NCBI RefSeq assembly: GCF_024448165.1
Contig: NZ_JAMOLN010000066.1
Span: forward strand, 1-43,381
Direction: 5' to 3'
Source of the DNA: Streptomyces longispororuber
GTDB lineage: Bacteria > Actinomycetota > Actinomycetes > Streptomycetales > Streptomycetaceae
Length of the DNA stretch: 43,381 nt
Below, in pieces: positions 17,301-27,120 of the stretch. The position numbers and the translations under genes are program-made. Each line of letters begins with the position of its first letter. Positions within the stretch are counted from its first letter, which is position 1. The notes under the pieces are model-generated. The model did not search any database and was not told the origin of the DNA. It saw nothing but the letters and a program-made list of their open reading frames with translations.

Positions 17301-18236
17301 TCGACGCCCGAGACGGCGACGAGCGAGGTGGCCGGTTCGTACGGTGGCGTCATCCACGAGATGACGGAGGCGCGGGACGTACGGATGGGCATGTACGGCC
17401 ACTCGAACCAGGTCGCGCACCACATCACGTACATGTACGACGCGGCGGGCCAGCCGTGGAAGACGCAGGAGAAGGTCCGCGAGGTGCTGTCGCGCCTGTA
17501 CACGGGCAGCGAGATCGGCCAGGGCTACCACGGCGACGAGGACAACGGCGAGCAGTCGGCCTGGTACCTGTTCTCCTCGATGGGCTTCTACCCGCTCGTC
17601 ATGGGCAGCGGCGAGTACGCCATCGGCTCCCCGCAGTTCACGAAGGTGACGCTGCACCTGGAGAACGGCAAGGACCTGGTGGTCAAGGCGCCGAAGAACA
17701 GCGCCAAGAACATCTACGTCCAGGGCGTGAAGGTCAACGGCCGCACGTGGTCGAAGACGTCGCTCCCCCACTCGGTCGTCGCCAAGGGCGGGGTCATCGA
17801 GTTCGCGATGGGCGACAAGCCGTCGAAGTGGGGCACGGGCAAGGACGCGGCGCCGACGTCCATCACGAAGGACGACAAGGTGCCGTCGCCGCGCAAGGAC
17901 GCGATCACGGGCTCCGGCCCGCTGTTCGACAACTCCTCGGCGACGAGCGCGAGTCCGTCGGAGCCGGTGGACCTGCCGGTCGGTGCGGACGGCGCGAAGG
18001 CCGTCCAGTACACGCTGACGTCGGCCGAGGCCGCGAAGGCGCCGACGGGCTGGAAGCTGGAGGCGTCGGACGACGGTTCGACGTGGCAGACGCTCGACGA
18101 GCGGTCCGGCGAGTCCTTCACGTGGAACCAGCAGACCAGGGCCTTCTCGGTCCCGTCCCCCGGTTCGTACCGGCACTACCGGCTGGTGTTCGCGGGCGGG
18201 GCGGCGACGGTGGCGGAGGTGGAGCTGCTGTCGTGA
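14373..18236 (+). CDS. Secreted GH92 alpha-mannosidase with flanking F5/8-type carbohydrate-binding domains
   Basis: Large secreted glycosidase of family GH92 (calcium-dependent exo-acting alpha-mannosidases), 1287 residues. A signal peptide (about 1-39) is followed by a discoidin/F5-8-type domain (about 95-230, with DGESSTKWLAF and GKEWTTLDSRSG). A jelly-roll segment (about 240-400) precedes the GH92 N-domain from about 410. The catalytic (alpha/alpha)6 domain has GFWDTYRT (744-751), THEGLSWALEGYLNDYG (853-869), ETNAWGY (941-947) and GDEDNGEQSAWY (1054-1065), the last being the conserved Asp/Glu motif. The C-terminus (about 1165-1287) resembles a second F5/8-type domain. The ATG at 14373 follows GGGAGGG by 9 nt; a second ATG four codons on is possible. 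It probably trims mannose from fungal or plant glycans. A terminator hairpin follows. Confidence 0.95.
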   Translation: MQGSMQGRSSRHRYGLGTTAALGAAALVLTAAGQGPAVAKTDRKAGAEREFSSSFEAGQPAPDWLNTVDTAPDGGKRSSGVDGGYTGGIPGNVNGHVTDVRASDENTGGGETKENLLDGESSTKWLAFTPTAWVEYDLDGPVEIAQYALTSANDHAERDPKDWTLKGSTDGKEWTTLDSRSGETFGERFQTKTYEIKSPAAYSHFRIEFTANNGADDATQLADFQLSTGDEQAPAPEDMLSLVDKGPSGSPTAKAGAGFTGVRALRYAGTHKADGRAYSYNKVFDVDVAVAKDTELSYKVFPQMADGDRDYDATNVSVDLAFTDGTYLSDLKAVDSHGGLLTPQGQGAAKRLYVNQWNAVESGIGSVAAGKTVDRILVAYDSPKGPAKFRGWLDDISLAKAAPARPKAHLSDYASTTRGTNSSGGFSRGNTFPATAVPHGFNFWTPVTNAGSLSWLYDYARDNNKDNLPTMEALAASHEPSPWMGDRQTFQMMPSATTGDAVDTSRAGRALPFRHENETDRPYYYGVKFENGVRAEMTPTDHAAALRFTYPGDDASVIFDNVSEQGGLTLDKETGVVTGYSDVKSGLSTGATRLFVYGVFDKPVKEAESSGVKGHFSFDAGKDRTVTLRLATSLIGLDQAKDNLAQELPRSRSFTDVRDAARAQWDTLMKKVEVEGATEDQRTTLYSSLYRLYLYPNSGFEKVRSADGKGTYKYASPFSPMPGPDTPTHTGAKIVEGKPYVNNGFWDTYRTTWPAYSLLTPKKAGELVDGFVQQYRDGGWISRWSSPGYADLMTGTSSDVAFADAYVKGVDDFDVESAYKAAVKNATVVPPQSGVGRKGMETSPFLGYTSTDTHEGLSWALEGYLNDYGIAQMGQALYKKTGKKQYKEESEYFLNRARDYVNMFDDKAAGTGFFQGKDAKGDWRVKSADFDPRIWGYDYTETNAWGYAFTAPQDSRGLANLYGGKDGLAKKLDTFFSTPETATSEVAGSYGGVIHEMTEARDVRMGMYGHSNQVAHHITYMYDAAGQPWKTQEKVREVLSRLYTGSEIGQGYHGDEDNGEQSAWYLFSSMGFYPLVMGSGEYAIGSPQFTKVTLHLENGKDLVVKAPKNSAKNIYVQGVKVNGRTWSKTSLPHSVVAKGGVIEFAMGDKPSKWGTGKDAAPTSITKDDKVPSPRKDAITGSGPLFDNSSATSASPSEPVDLPVGADGAKAVQYTLTSAEAAKAPTGWKLEASDDGSTWQTLDERSGESFTWNQQTRAFSVPSPGSYRHYRLVFAGGAATVAEVELLS

Positions 18237-18260
18237 TCCGCACCTGAGGGTGAAGTGACC

Positions 18261-18287
18261 GGCGGGCGTGGAGAGTTCACGCCCGCC
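18261..18287 (+). terminator. Terminator after the GH92 gene
   Basis: Perfect 10-bp stem GGCGGGCGTG/CACGCCCGCC with GAGAGTT loop, 25 nt past the stop codon. Confidence 0.75.
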
Positions 18288-18395
18288 CGTCGCGCGTCCG
18301 GGCGCGGTGGCGGGCCACTTCCGCGTCCTGCCAGGCCCGCGCTGGGGCCTGAACTTGTTGCGGCCCATGATCTGGGCGCCGATGTTCCGGTGGAC

Positions 18396-19196
18396 TCATC
18401 GCACCGGCAGCACCCGGATCACCCCGTCGGCGTACGGGTGGGGCCAGGGGATCCCGGCACCCGACTCCAGCGCGTCGAGCCCGGCCAGCGCGTCGGACGC
18501 GGTCTTGCAGCGGGGGTGCCGCGCGGCGAAGGCCGTGACGCGGGGCCGGAGCACGGGGAGCCAGTCGGCGACCAGGTGCGGGTCGCCGTCGTACCACCAG
18601 GTGAACTCCAGCTCGCCCCGCAGCAGTTCGACGGTTCAGCCGGCCGCGAGGCGGACCAGTCCGGCGTCGGCCTCGGGGCCGGTGAGGCCCTGGAGGTGGT
18701 CGAGCCAGGGGTCCAGGGATCCCGTCACCTGGGCCATTCCCTCGATCAGTCCGGTGCACCGCCCGTGCGGGCCGCCGTCGGTCACCGCGAGGGTCAGCAG
18801 GGCACGGAAGGCCCGCTCGACCGCGCCGCGCTCGGCCACGGGCCAGTCCGCGAGGCGGGCGCCGTCGGGGCCGAGGCGGCCGATCTCGTACGAGGGGTCG
18901 GTGCCGTCCCCGTCCGGGCCCCACAGGCGCAGCGCACGGGGCACGAAGCGGCGCCACAGGACGGGGTACTGGTCGTCCTCCCAGTGGCTCGCCGGCTCGC
19001 GCATGAAGTGGCCGAGGAGGTCGTCGGAGACCCGGGCCGGGGCGCCGCCGAGCAGGACCAGCTCGGACTCGGGAGTGCAGTGCGTACAGCCGTCGACCGG
19101 GCGGTCGAGCGCGGGCGGGTCGGCGAAGGCGGCGTCGACGCCGGCGAGCGCCTGGCGCCACGTCACGTACGGGTCGAGCACGAGTGAGGCGGGCAT
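18396..19196 (-). pseudogene. Hypothetical protein gene interrupted by an in-frame TGA
   Basis: A 267-codon frame (ATG at 19196, final TGA at 18396-18398) is interrupted once by TGA at codon 187 (18636-18638). Coding character continues in the same frame on both sides. Before the stop are phrases such as HFMREPASHWEDDQYPVLWRR, and after it ELEFTWWYDGDPHLVADWL and a well-formed C-terminus. GC-rich third positions persist throughout. I do not recognise the family. The first part has CTHC near residue 37, which could bind metal, and many Trp residues. There is no clear ribosome site. The gene lies 73 nt downstream of the MFS transporter on the same strand. The TGA could be a real nonsense mutation or a sequencing error; without it the gene would be intact. 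Confidence 0.65.
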
Positions 19197-19269
19197 ACCG
19201 TGACCCCCGGGGACTCCGCGCGGCCGGCACCGGCGAAGAGCGCGACTCTACCGGCGGCCGGGATCCACC

Positions 19270-20697
19270 TCACATCCCTTGCGTCCGCGCGTCGTCGGCC
19301 TCGGGGCGCAGCAGCCACGCCACCGTGGCGCCGAGCACCAGGCACACTCCCGCGAGCCCCTGGAGCAGCCCGTGGAACGCCGTGTCGTAGGCGTGCCCCG
19401 CGCCGACCAGGCTCGCCATCACCGAGCCGTACACGGCGACCGCGACGGCTTCGCTGCCCAACCGGAGCGTGTTCACGAACCCGGCGGCCATGCCCGCCTG
19501 TCCGGGCGGGACGAGGGCGAGGGCCTGGCCGTCGACGAGGCCGGCCGACAGGCCCATCCCGGCGCCGGTGACGAGCATCGGCAGGGCGACGACGGCCACG
19601 GCCGCGTGCGGCGAGAAGAGGAGGAGGCCGAGGTCGCCGGCGACCAGACAGCCGAGGCTCGCGAGGATCAGCGCCCGGGCGGACACGCCGCGCCGGACGA
19701 GGCGCGCGGCCGCCACCGGTGCGACCAGGACCGGCAGGGTGAGCAGCAGCATGAGCCGGCCGGCCGCCGAGCTGTCGCGGCCGGTGACGGCGGTGAGGTA
19801 GCTGGGCAGGTACGTGAGGAGCGTGACGAAGCCGGCCGAGGCCGCGACCGGGACGAGGGCGAGCCCGACGAAGCGGCGCCGCCGCAGCAGGCCGAGGTCG
19901 AGGACCGGGTGCGGGCTGCGCCGCTCGACGCGGACGAACCCGACGAGTGCGGCCACGGCCCCCGCGAACAGCGCGAGCACCCCGACGCTCCCCCAGCCCC
20001 ACTGGGAGCCCTGCACGATGCCCGTGGTCAGCAGCACCGCCGCCGCGACGAGGACGAGGCTGCCCGGTACGTCGATGCGCGCCGCGCCCCGTGCGGTGGC
20101 GGGCAGCGCGCGTGCGGCCGTCGGCAGCGCGAGCAGGGCGAGGACCAGGGCGGCGGCGTGCAGTGCGAACACCCAGCGCCAGCCGACCGACGCCACCAGC
20201 TGGCCCGCGAAGGTCGGGCCGAGCGAGACGCCGACGCCGGCGACGGTGCCGAAGAGCGCGAACGCCCGGGCCCGCGCGTGCCCTTCGTAGGCCGTGGAGA
20301 GGATCGCGGCGCCGGCCGAGAAGATCGCGGCGCCGCCGATCCCGGCGAGCGCGCGGGCGGCGTCGAGGACGTACGCGTTCCCCGCGAGGGCGCTCGCGGT
20401 GGCCGCCGCCGCGAACAGGGCGGCGCCCGCCGCGAAGACCCGCACCCGTCCCACGATGTCGGCGACGGAGCCCCAGACGAGGGTGCAGCAGGCGAAGGCG
20501 ACGTTGAAGGCGTTCACCACCCACTGGAGCGCGGCGCCCGACGCGTGCAGATCGGCGCCGATGCCGGGCAGTGCGACGGCCGTGCCGGAGATCGACATGG
20601 GGACGACGAGGACGGCGAGGAGGACGACGGCGAGGGCGAGCCCCGGGCGCCGGCCACCTTCAACGGACTTATCAGGATGGGCAGTTGTGGTGGACAT
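19270..20697 (-). CDS. MFS drug-export permease (DHA2/EmrB-QacA-like)
   Basis: Proton-driven exporter of the major facilitator superfamily, 475 residues with 12-14 hydrophobic helices. The first helix leads to GTAVALPGIGADLHASGAALQWVVNAFN, a typical start for DHA2 drug transporters. The loop between helices 2 and 3 has VWGSVADIVGRVRVF, the MFS motif A region. Motif-C-like GVGVSLGPTFAGQL occurs in helix 5. The ATG at 20697 is favoured over the longer frame because conserved sequence starts there and the divergent promoter lies upstream. It is transcribed away from an ArsR-type regulator and shares an upstream region with an inverted repeat, so it is probably controlled by that regulator. The substrate is unknown. 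Confidence 0.9.
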   Translation of the reverse strand: MSTTTAHPDKSVEGGRRPGLALAVVLLAVLVVPMSISGTAVALPGIGADLHASGAALQWVVNAFNVAFACCTLVWGSVADIVGRVRVFAAGAALFAAAATASALAGNAYVLDAARALAGIGGAAIFSAGAAILSTAYEGHARARAFALFGTVAGVGVSLGPTFAGQLVASVGWRWVFALHAAALVLALLALPTAARALPATARGAARIDVPGSLVLVAAAVLLTTGIVQGSQWGWGSVGVLALFAGAVAALVGFVRVERRSPHPVLDLGLLRRRRFVGLALVPVAASAGFVTLLTYLPSYLTAVTGRDSSAAGRLMLLLTLPVLVAPVAAARLVRRGVSARALILASLGCLVAGDLGLLLFSPHAAVAVVALPMLVTGAGMGLSAGLVDGQALALVPPGQAGMAAGFVNTLRLGSEAVAVAVYGSVMASLVGAGHAYDTAFHGLLQGLAGVCLVLGATVAWLLRPEADDARTQGM

Positions 20698-20735
20698 GCG
20701 TGAGGGACCCCCGATGCGGTCAGGCAGGCACGTAC

Positions 20736-20757
20736 AGGTTCGCAATCGATCGAACCT
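20736..20757. promoter_or_regulatory. Inverted repeat between the MFS and ArsR-type genes
   Basis: AGGTTCG (20736-20742) and CGAACCT (20751-20757) are perfect inverted arms with an 8-nt spacer. Two more GAACCT half-sites follow at about 20800-20805 and 20813-20818, and a TACGAT -10-like element for the regulator lies at 20787-20792. This is a likely operator for the divergent pair. Confidence 0.5.
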
Positions 20758-20847
20758 TGGGACCCGACTGTCACACGGTCGCGAGGTACGATGCAAGTAG
20801 AACCTATGGAGAACCTGCGCAGCGGCTGCGACGAGAGGCGGAACCCC

Positions 20848-21156
20848 GTGCCGGACGAGGAAGGCCACCCCACACCCGAGGAGATGGACCTGCGCACGGT
20901 CCTGCACGCCCTCTCCGACCCCCACCGCTACCGGGTGATCGCCCGCTTCCTGCGCGAGCCCGACGGCACCGAACGCACCTGCGCCTCCTTCCAGTTGCCG
21001 GTGTCGAAGTCGACGACCTCGCACCACTTCAAGGTGATGCGCGAGGCGGGCCTGCTCCGCATGGTCGACCACGGCAACAGCCGCACGGCGGTACTGCGCC
21101 GCGCCGAACTGGACGCGCGCTTTCCCGGGCTCCTCGATCTGGTGAGCAAGGGCTGA
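20848..21156 (+). CDS. ArsR-family winged-helix transcriptional regulator
   Basis: Small dimeric DNA-binding repressor of the ArsR/SmtB fold, 102 residues from the GTG at 20848. The HTH region includes VLHALSDPHRYRVIARFL (helices 1-2) and the recognition helix in SKSTTSHHFKVMREAGLL. A wing follows with MVDHGNSRTAVLRRAEL. No metal-binding CxC motif of the classic ArsR sensors is visible, so its signal is probably not arsenic. The GTG is chosen because GAGAGG lies 9 nt upstream. ATGs at 20791 and 20806 are in frame, but the first overlaps a likely -10 box and both overlap operator-like half-sites. It is divergent from an MFS exporter and most likely represses it. Confidence 0.88.
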   Translation: MPDEEGHPTPEEMDLRTVLHALSDPHRYRVIARFLREPDGTERTCASFQLPVSKSTTSHHFKVMREAGLLRMVDHGNSRTAVLRRAELDARFPGLLDLVSKG

Positions 21157-21204
21157 CCACGGCTACGATGCCCTTCCCGTGCGCGGGGAAGCACCTGGTC
21201 AGGA

Positions 21205-21398
21205 GTGGCCGATGTCGCCCGTACCGCCGCGCACCTGGACGTGCTGACCGGTACGGAGCAGTGCGGTTGGGCGTTCCGGGTCTCCTACGTCAACGCCGGG
21301 CAGCGGCGGACCAGGACCGTCCGCGACGACGCGTTCCACACCCCGGGGCTGCCGGCCACGCCGCAGCAGCTGATCGAGTTCCGGAGAACGTCGGCTGA
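21205..21398 (+). pseudogene. Short coding-like remnant without a proper reading frame
   Basis: The frame starting at GTG 21205 has strong coding character for about 60 codons, with phrases such as FRVSYVNAGQRRTRTVRDD and FHTPGLPATPQQLIEF and mostly G/C third positions. It has no stop of its own and runs into the aconitase terminator. The best ribosome site (AGGAG, 21201-21205) serves an ATG at 21212 in another frame that ends after 11 codons. A TGA at 21396-21398 lies in the third frame. This pattern suits a small gene damaged by frameshifts, or a non-coding tail. I do not recognise the family. Confidence 0.35.
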
Positions 21399-21402
21399 CG
21401 CA

Positions 21403-21440
21403 CGAGGGCCGCATCCCCGGCACTGGGGATGCGGCCCTCG
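21403..21440 (-). terminator. Terminator of acn
   Basis: Perfect 16-bp stem CGAGGGCCGCATCCCC with its complement (21403-21418 and 21425-21440) and a 6-nt loop, 20 nt beyond the aconitase stop. Confidence 0.85.
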
Positions 21441-21459
21441 AACTGTCCTGCCCTGCCGC

Positions 21460-24174
<2,715 letters not shown>

Positions 24175-24240
24175 GACAGTCTCCTTCATATATGTGCGCG
24201 TTCCACCACATCCTGCCGCCACGCCACGTTGCCGATCTGC

Positions 24241-24271
24241 TGAGGTAAGGCTAAGTTAGGTAACCCTTACC
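24241..24271 (-). promoter_or_regulatory. Iron-box-like repeats in the acn promoter region
   Basis: TGAGGTAAGGCTAAGTTAG (24241-24259) matches about 13 of 19 positions of the DtxR/DmdR iron box as I recall it (TTAGGTTAGGCTCACCTAA). The arms GGTAAGG and CCTTACC (24244-24250 and 24265-24271) form an inverted repeat around it. On the minus strand the region holds -10-like TAGCCT and TAACTT elements. Iron control of aconitase would be sensible but is not shown. Confidence 0.4.
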
Positions 24272-24314
24272 GCCAGATCGACGGTGCCGTGAGGCCGCGG
24301 TGCGCCTCGGCAGA

Positions 24315-24332
24315 TATCTCGATGTCGAGATA
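24315..24332. promoter_or_regulatory. 18-bp palindrome upstream of acn
   Basis: TATCTCGA-TG-TCGAGATA is a perfect inverted repeat 141 nt upstream of the acn start. In S. coelicolor the MarR-family regulator TamR is known to act at the aconitase promoter, and this could be its site. The core ATCTC-N6-GAGAT also occurs upstream of murA2. Confidence 0.5.
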
Positions 24333-24449
24333 ACTCTAGTACATGGCTCGGCGCTGCCGTCGAGCCCCTCCCTGGCGTTCCCGCTCCCCCCATGGTCGTA
24401 CGGTGCCCCCGGGACGGCGAGGCGACAGGCGGTCCGATAGCGTCCCGCA

Positions 24450-25223
24450 ATGGCCAGTGACCTTCGTCTCACCGTGCTCGGCAGCGCCACCCCGTACCCC
24501 GAGGCCGGGAATCCCTGCTCCGGGTACCTCGTCAGCGGCGGCGGAACCCGGGTGTGGGTGGATGCCGGGAGCGGGACGCTCGGGGCGCTGCAGCGGCACG
24601 TCCGGCTCGACGAGATCGACGCGATCTGGGTGTCGCACCTGCACGCCGACCACACCGCCGACCTGCTCACCGCGTACTACGGACTGCTCTACGCGGACGT
24701 CCGGCTCGACGCGCCCCTCCCCCTGTACGCGCCGCCCGGCACCGCCGACCGGCTGGCCGGCTTCCTCACCAACGGGGAGCGGCGCAGTCCGGTCGAGGAG
24801 GCGTTCGCCGTGCGGGAGCTCGACGACGGGCACCGGGTACGGGTCGGGGCGCTGGACCTGACCTCGCGCGAGGTGGCCCACGGCATGCCCGCGTTCGCGC
24901 TGCGCGTCGAGCACGGGGGCCGCTCCCTCGTGTACTCCGGGGACACCGCGCCCTGCGCCGGCCTCACCGAACTCGCCGCCGGGTGCGGCACGTTGCTGTG
25001 CGAGGCGGACGGCGACGCCGGGGACGGCGTGCACCACTCGCCGGAGGACGCCGGGGACACCGCCGCCGCGGCGGACGTGCGGCGCCTCGTCGTGACCCAC
25101 GTGGGGCGTGCGGTGGCGCCCGGGGACGCCGTGACGCGGGCGGCCGCACGGTTCGCGGGGCCGGTGGCGTACGCGGCGCCGGGCGCCGTGTTCCCGGTGG
25201 ACGAGGGCGCGGCGCGCGACTGA
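24450..25223 (+). CDS. MBL-fold metallohydrolase
   Basis: Cytosolic metallo-beta-lactamase-fold hydrolase of 257 residues, in the RNase Z / YhfI-like branch. Metal ligands are visible in HLHADH (63-68), in the Asp of VYSGDTAPC and in the His of VVTHVG. The normal RNase Z exosite is absent, so a tRNA role is unlikely. The substrate (ester, lactone or cyclic nucleotide) is unknown. No ribosome site precedes the ATG. A -10-like TAGCGT (24438-24443) ends 6 nt before it, which suggests a leaderless mRNA. A small DUF4236 gene follows at 49 nt and could be co-transcribed. Confidence 0.88.
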   Translation: MASDLRLTVLGSATPYPEAGNPCSGYLVSGGGTRVWVDAGSGTLGALQRHVRLDEIDAIWVSHLHADHTADLLTAYYGLLYADVRLDAPLPLYAPPGTADRLAGFLTNGERRSPVEEAFAVRELDDGHRVRVGALDLTSREVAHGMPAFALRVEHGGRSLVYSGDTAPCAGLTELAAGCGTLLCEADGDAGDGVHHSPEDAGDTAAAADVRRLVVTHVGRAVAPGDAVTRAAARFAGPVAYAAPGAVFPVDEGAARD

Positions 25224-25272
25224 TCGGGGCGGGCCGGGGTACGCGTACGGCACCGAACGGAAGGGAGCCCCC

Positions 25273-25470
25273 ATGCCGCTCACGTTCCGCAAGAGCTTCC
25301 GGATCCTGCCGGGAGTCCGCCTCAACATCAACCGGCGGTCCTGGTCCGTCACGACGGGCGGTCGGCACGGCCCGCGCCGGACGCACAGCAGCACCGGACG
25401 CCGCACGACCTCGATGGACCTGCCGGGCCCCTTCGGCTGGCGGCGCACCCGCAGCACCCGGCGTCACTGA
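25273..25470 (+). CDS. DUF4236 small protein
   Basis: Basic protein of 65 residues belonging to the short DUF4236 family, whose function is unknown. The family start is clear: LTFRKSFRILPGVRLNIN, followed by a Gly/Arg-rich stretch and a GR-T-T segment before DLPGPFGW. The ATG follows GGGAG by 5 nt. More than a quarter of the residues are Arg, so nucleic-acid or membrane-surface binding is possible but speculative. It lies 49 nt after the MBL-fold gene. Confidence 0.8.
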   Translation: MPLTFRKSFRILPGVRLNINRRSWSVTTGGRHGPRRTHSSTGRRTTSMDLPGPFGWRRTRSTRRH

Positions 25471-25516
25471 AACCCCGTCAAGGTCCGTCACCCGTACGGA
25501 CCCCACGGAATGCGTC

Positions 25517-25532
25517 ATCTCATATCTGAGAT
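25517..25532. promoter_or_regulatory. ATCTC-N6-GAGAT inverted repeat on the murA2 promoter
   Basis: The repeat ATCTCATATCTGAGAT runs directly into a -10-like TAGCCT (25532-25537), which ends 6 nt before the murA2 ATG. A protein bound here would occupy the core promoter. The same arms and spacer length occur upstream of acn. Confidence 0.5.
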
Positions 25533-25543
25533 AGCCTGCCGCT

Positions 25544-27073
25544 ATGGCAGACGACTACCTCGTACGCATCGGCAAGCTCATCCGCGACGCCCGCCAGCAC
25601 CGGGGCTGGACGCAGACGCAGCTTGCCGAGGCGCTCGGCACCAGCCAGAGCGCCGTCAACCGCATCGAGCGCGGCAACCAAAACATCAGCCTTGAGATGA
25701 TCGCCCGAATTGGCGAAGCCCTGGACAGTGAGATCGTGTCGCTCGGGTACGCGGGTCCGATGCATCTGCGGGTGGTCGGCGGACGCCGGCTGTCCGGCTC
25801 GATCGACGTCAAGACGAGCAAGAACGCGTGTGTGGCGCTGCTGTGCGCGTCGCTGCTCAACAAGGGCCGTACGGTGCTCCGCCGGGTGGCCCGCATCGAG
25901 GAGGTCTACCGCCTTCTGGAGGTACTGAACTCCATCGGCGTGCGCACCCGCTGGGTGAACGACGGGGTGGACCTGGAGATCGTCCCGCCCGCCAAGCTGG
26001 ACATGGGCGCCATCGACGCGGACGCGGCCCGCCGCACCCGCTCGATCATCATGTTCCTCGGCCCGCTGCTGCACCGCATGGACCGCTTCAAGCTGCCGTA
26101 CGCGGGCGGCTGCGACCTCGGCACGCGCACGATCGAGCCGCACATGATCGCGCTGCGCCGCTTCGGTCTCGACATCACGGCGACCGAGGGGCTCTACCAC
26201 GCCGAGGTGCAGCCGGACATCGCGCCGGACCGCCCGATCGTACTGACCGAGCGCGGCGACACCGTGACGGAGAACGCGCTGCTCGCGGCCGCCCGGCACG
26301 ACGGCACGACGATCATCCGCAACGCGTCGTCGAACTACATGGTCCAGGACCTGTGCTTCTTCCTGGAGGCGCTCGGTGTCCGGGTCGACGGCATCGGCAC
26401 CACGACGCTGACCGTGCACGGCGTGCCACACATCGACGTCGACGTGGACTACTCGCCGTCCGAGGACCCGGTCGAGGCGATGAGCCTGCTGGCCGCGGCC
26501 GTCGTCACGGAGTCCGAACTCACCGTCAAGCGCGTGCCGATCGAGTTCCTGGAGATCGAGCTGGCCGTGCTGGAGGAGATGGGGCTCGACCACGACCGTT
26601 CGGCGGAGTACTTCGCCGACAACGGCCGCACCCGGCTCATCGACCTCACCGTGCGCCCCTCCAAGCTGGAGGCGCCGATCGACAAGATCCACCCGATGCC
26701 GTTCCCGGGCCTGAACATCGACAACGTCCCGTTCTTCGCGGCGATCGCGGCGGCGGCCCAGGGCAAGACCCTCATCCACGACTGGGTCTACGACAACCGG
26801 GCGATCTACCTGACCGACCTCAACCGCCTCGGCGGCCGCCTCCAGCTCCTCGACCCGCACCGGGTGCTGGTCGAGGGGCCGACCCGCTGGCGGGCCGCCG
26901 AGATGATGTGCCCGCCCGCGCTGCGGCCCGCCGTGGTCGTGCTCCTCGCGATGATGGCCGCCGAGGGCACCTCGGTGCTGCGCAACGTGTACGTCATCAA
27001 CCGCGGTTACGAGGACCTGGCGGAGCGGCTCAACTCCGTGGGCGCACAGATCGAGACGTTCCGGGACATCTGA
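25544..27073 (+). CDS. murA2: UDP-GlcNAc 1-carboxyvinyltransferase (MurA2 type) with N-terminal XRE HTH
   Basis: Enolpyruvyl transferase of the EPSP-synthase fold, which adds phosphoenolpyruvate to UDP-GlcNAc in the first committed step of peptidoglycan precursor synthesis. The 509 residues exceed typical MurA (about 420-450) because residues 8-65 form an XRE/Cro helix-turn-helix (LIRDARQHRGWTQTQLAEALGTSQSAVNRIE). The catalytic domain starts near 73. It has SKNACVALL (the substrate Lys-Asn pair at 93-94) and GGCDLGTRTIEPH with the expected active-site Cys190, the target of fosfomycin. RPAVVVLLAMMAAEG near the C-terminus carries the conserved Arg. There is no ribosome site, and the mRNA is probably leaderless. 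From memory this is SCO5998. Whether the fused HTH binds its own promoter is an inference. Confidence 0.92.
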   Translation: MADDYLVRIGKLIRDARQHRGWTQTQLAEALGTSQSAVNRIERGNQNISLEMIARIGEALDSEIVSLGYAGPMHLRVVGGRRLSGSIDVKTSKNACVALLCASLLNKGRTVLRRVARIEEVYRLLEVLNSIGVRTRWVNDGVDLEIVPPAKLDMGAIDADAARRTRSIIMFLGPLLHRMDRFKLPYAGGCDLGTRTIEPHMIALRRFGLDITATEGLYHAEVQPDIAPDRPIVLTERGDTVTENALLAAARHDGTTIIRNASSNYMVQDLCFFLEALGVRVDGIGTTTLTVHGVPHIDVDVDYSPSEDPVEAMSLLAAAVVTESELTVKRVPIEFLEIELAVLEEMGLDHDRSAEYFADNGRTRLIDLTVRPSKLEAPIDKIHPMPFPGLNIDNVPFFAAIAAAAQGKTLIHDWVYDNRAIYLTDLNRLGGRLQLLDPHRVLVEGPTRWRAAEMMCPPALRPAVVVLLAMMAAEGTSVLRNVYVINRGYEDLAERLNSVGAQIETFRDI

Positions 27074-27083
27074 CCGGGCCGAT

Positions 27084-27120
27084 ACCGCAGGCGCCGCCGG
27101 GCCCCGGCGGCGCCTGCGGT
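27084..27120. terminator. Bidirectional terminator between murA2 and the isochorismatase genes
   Basis: 17-bp perfect stem starting ACCGCAGGCGCCGCC with a 3-nt loop, placed between two convergent genes 10 nt after the murA2 stop. Confidence 0.8.

Noticed and set aside
14307..18368. Minus-strand open frame of 1353 codons
   Set aside because: Antisense shadow of the GH92 gene, rich in Arg and Val with no recognisable domain.
18290..18368. Minus-strand ATG at 18368 opening MGRNKFRPQRGPGRTR
   Set aside because: It runs antisense into the GH92 terminator and gene, has no own stop nearby and matches no family I know.
18636..18638. Selenocysteine coding at the in-frame TGA
   Set aside because: The family is not a known selenoprotein, the neighbouring residues do not suggest a redox site, and no convincing SECIS-like hairpin was seen just downstream.
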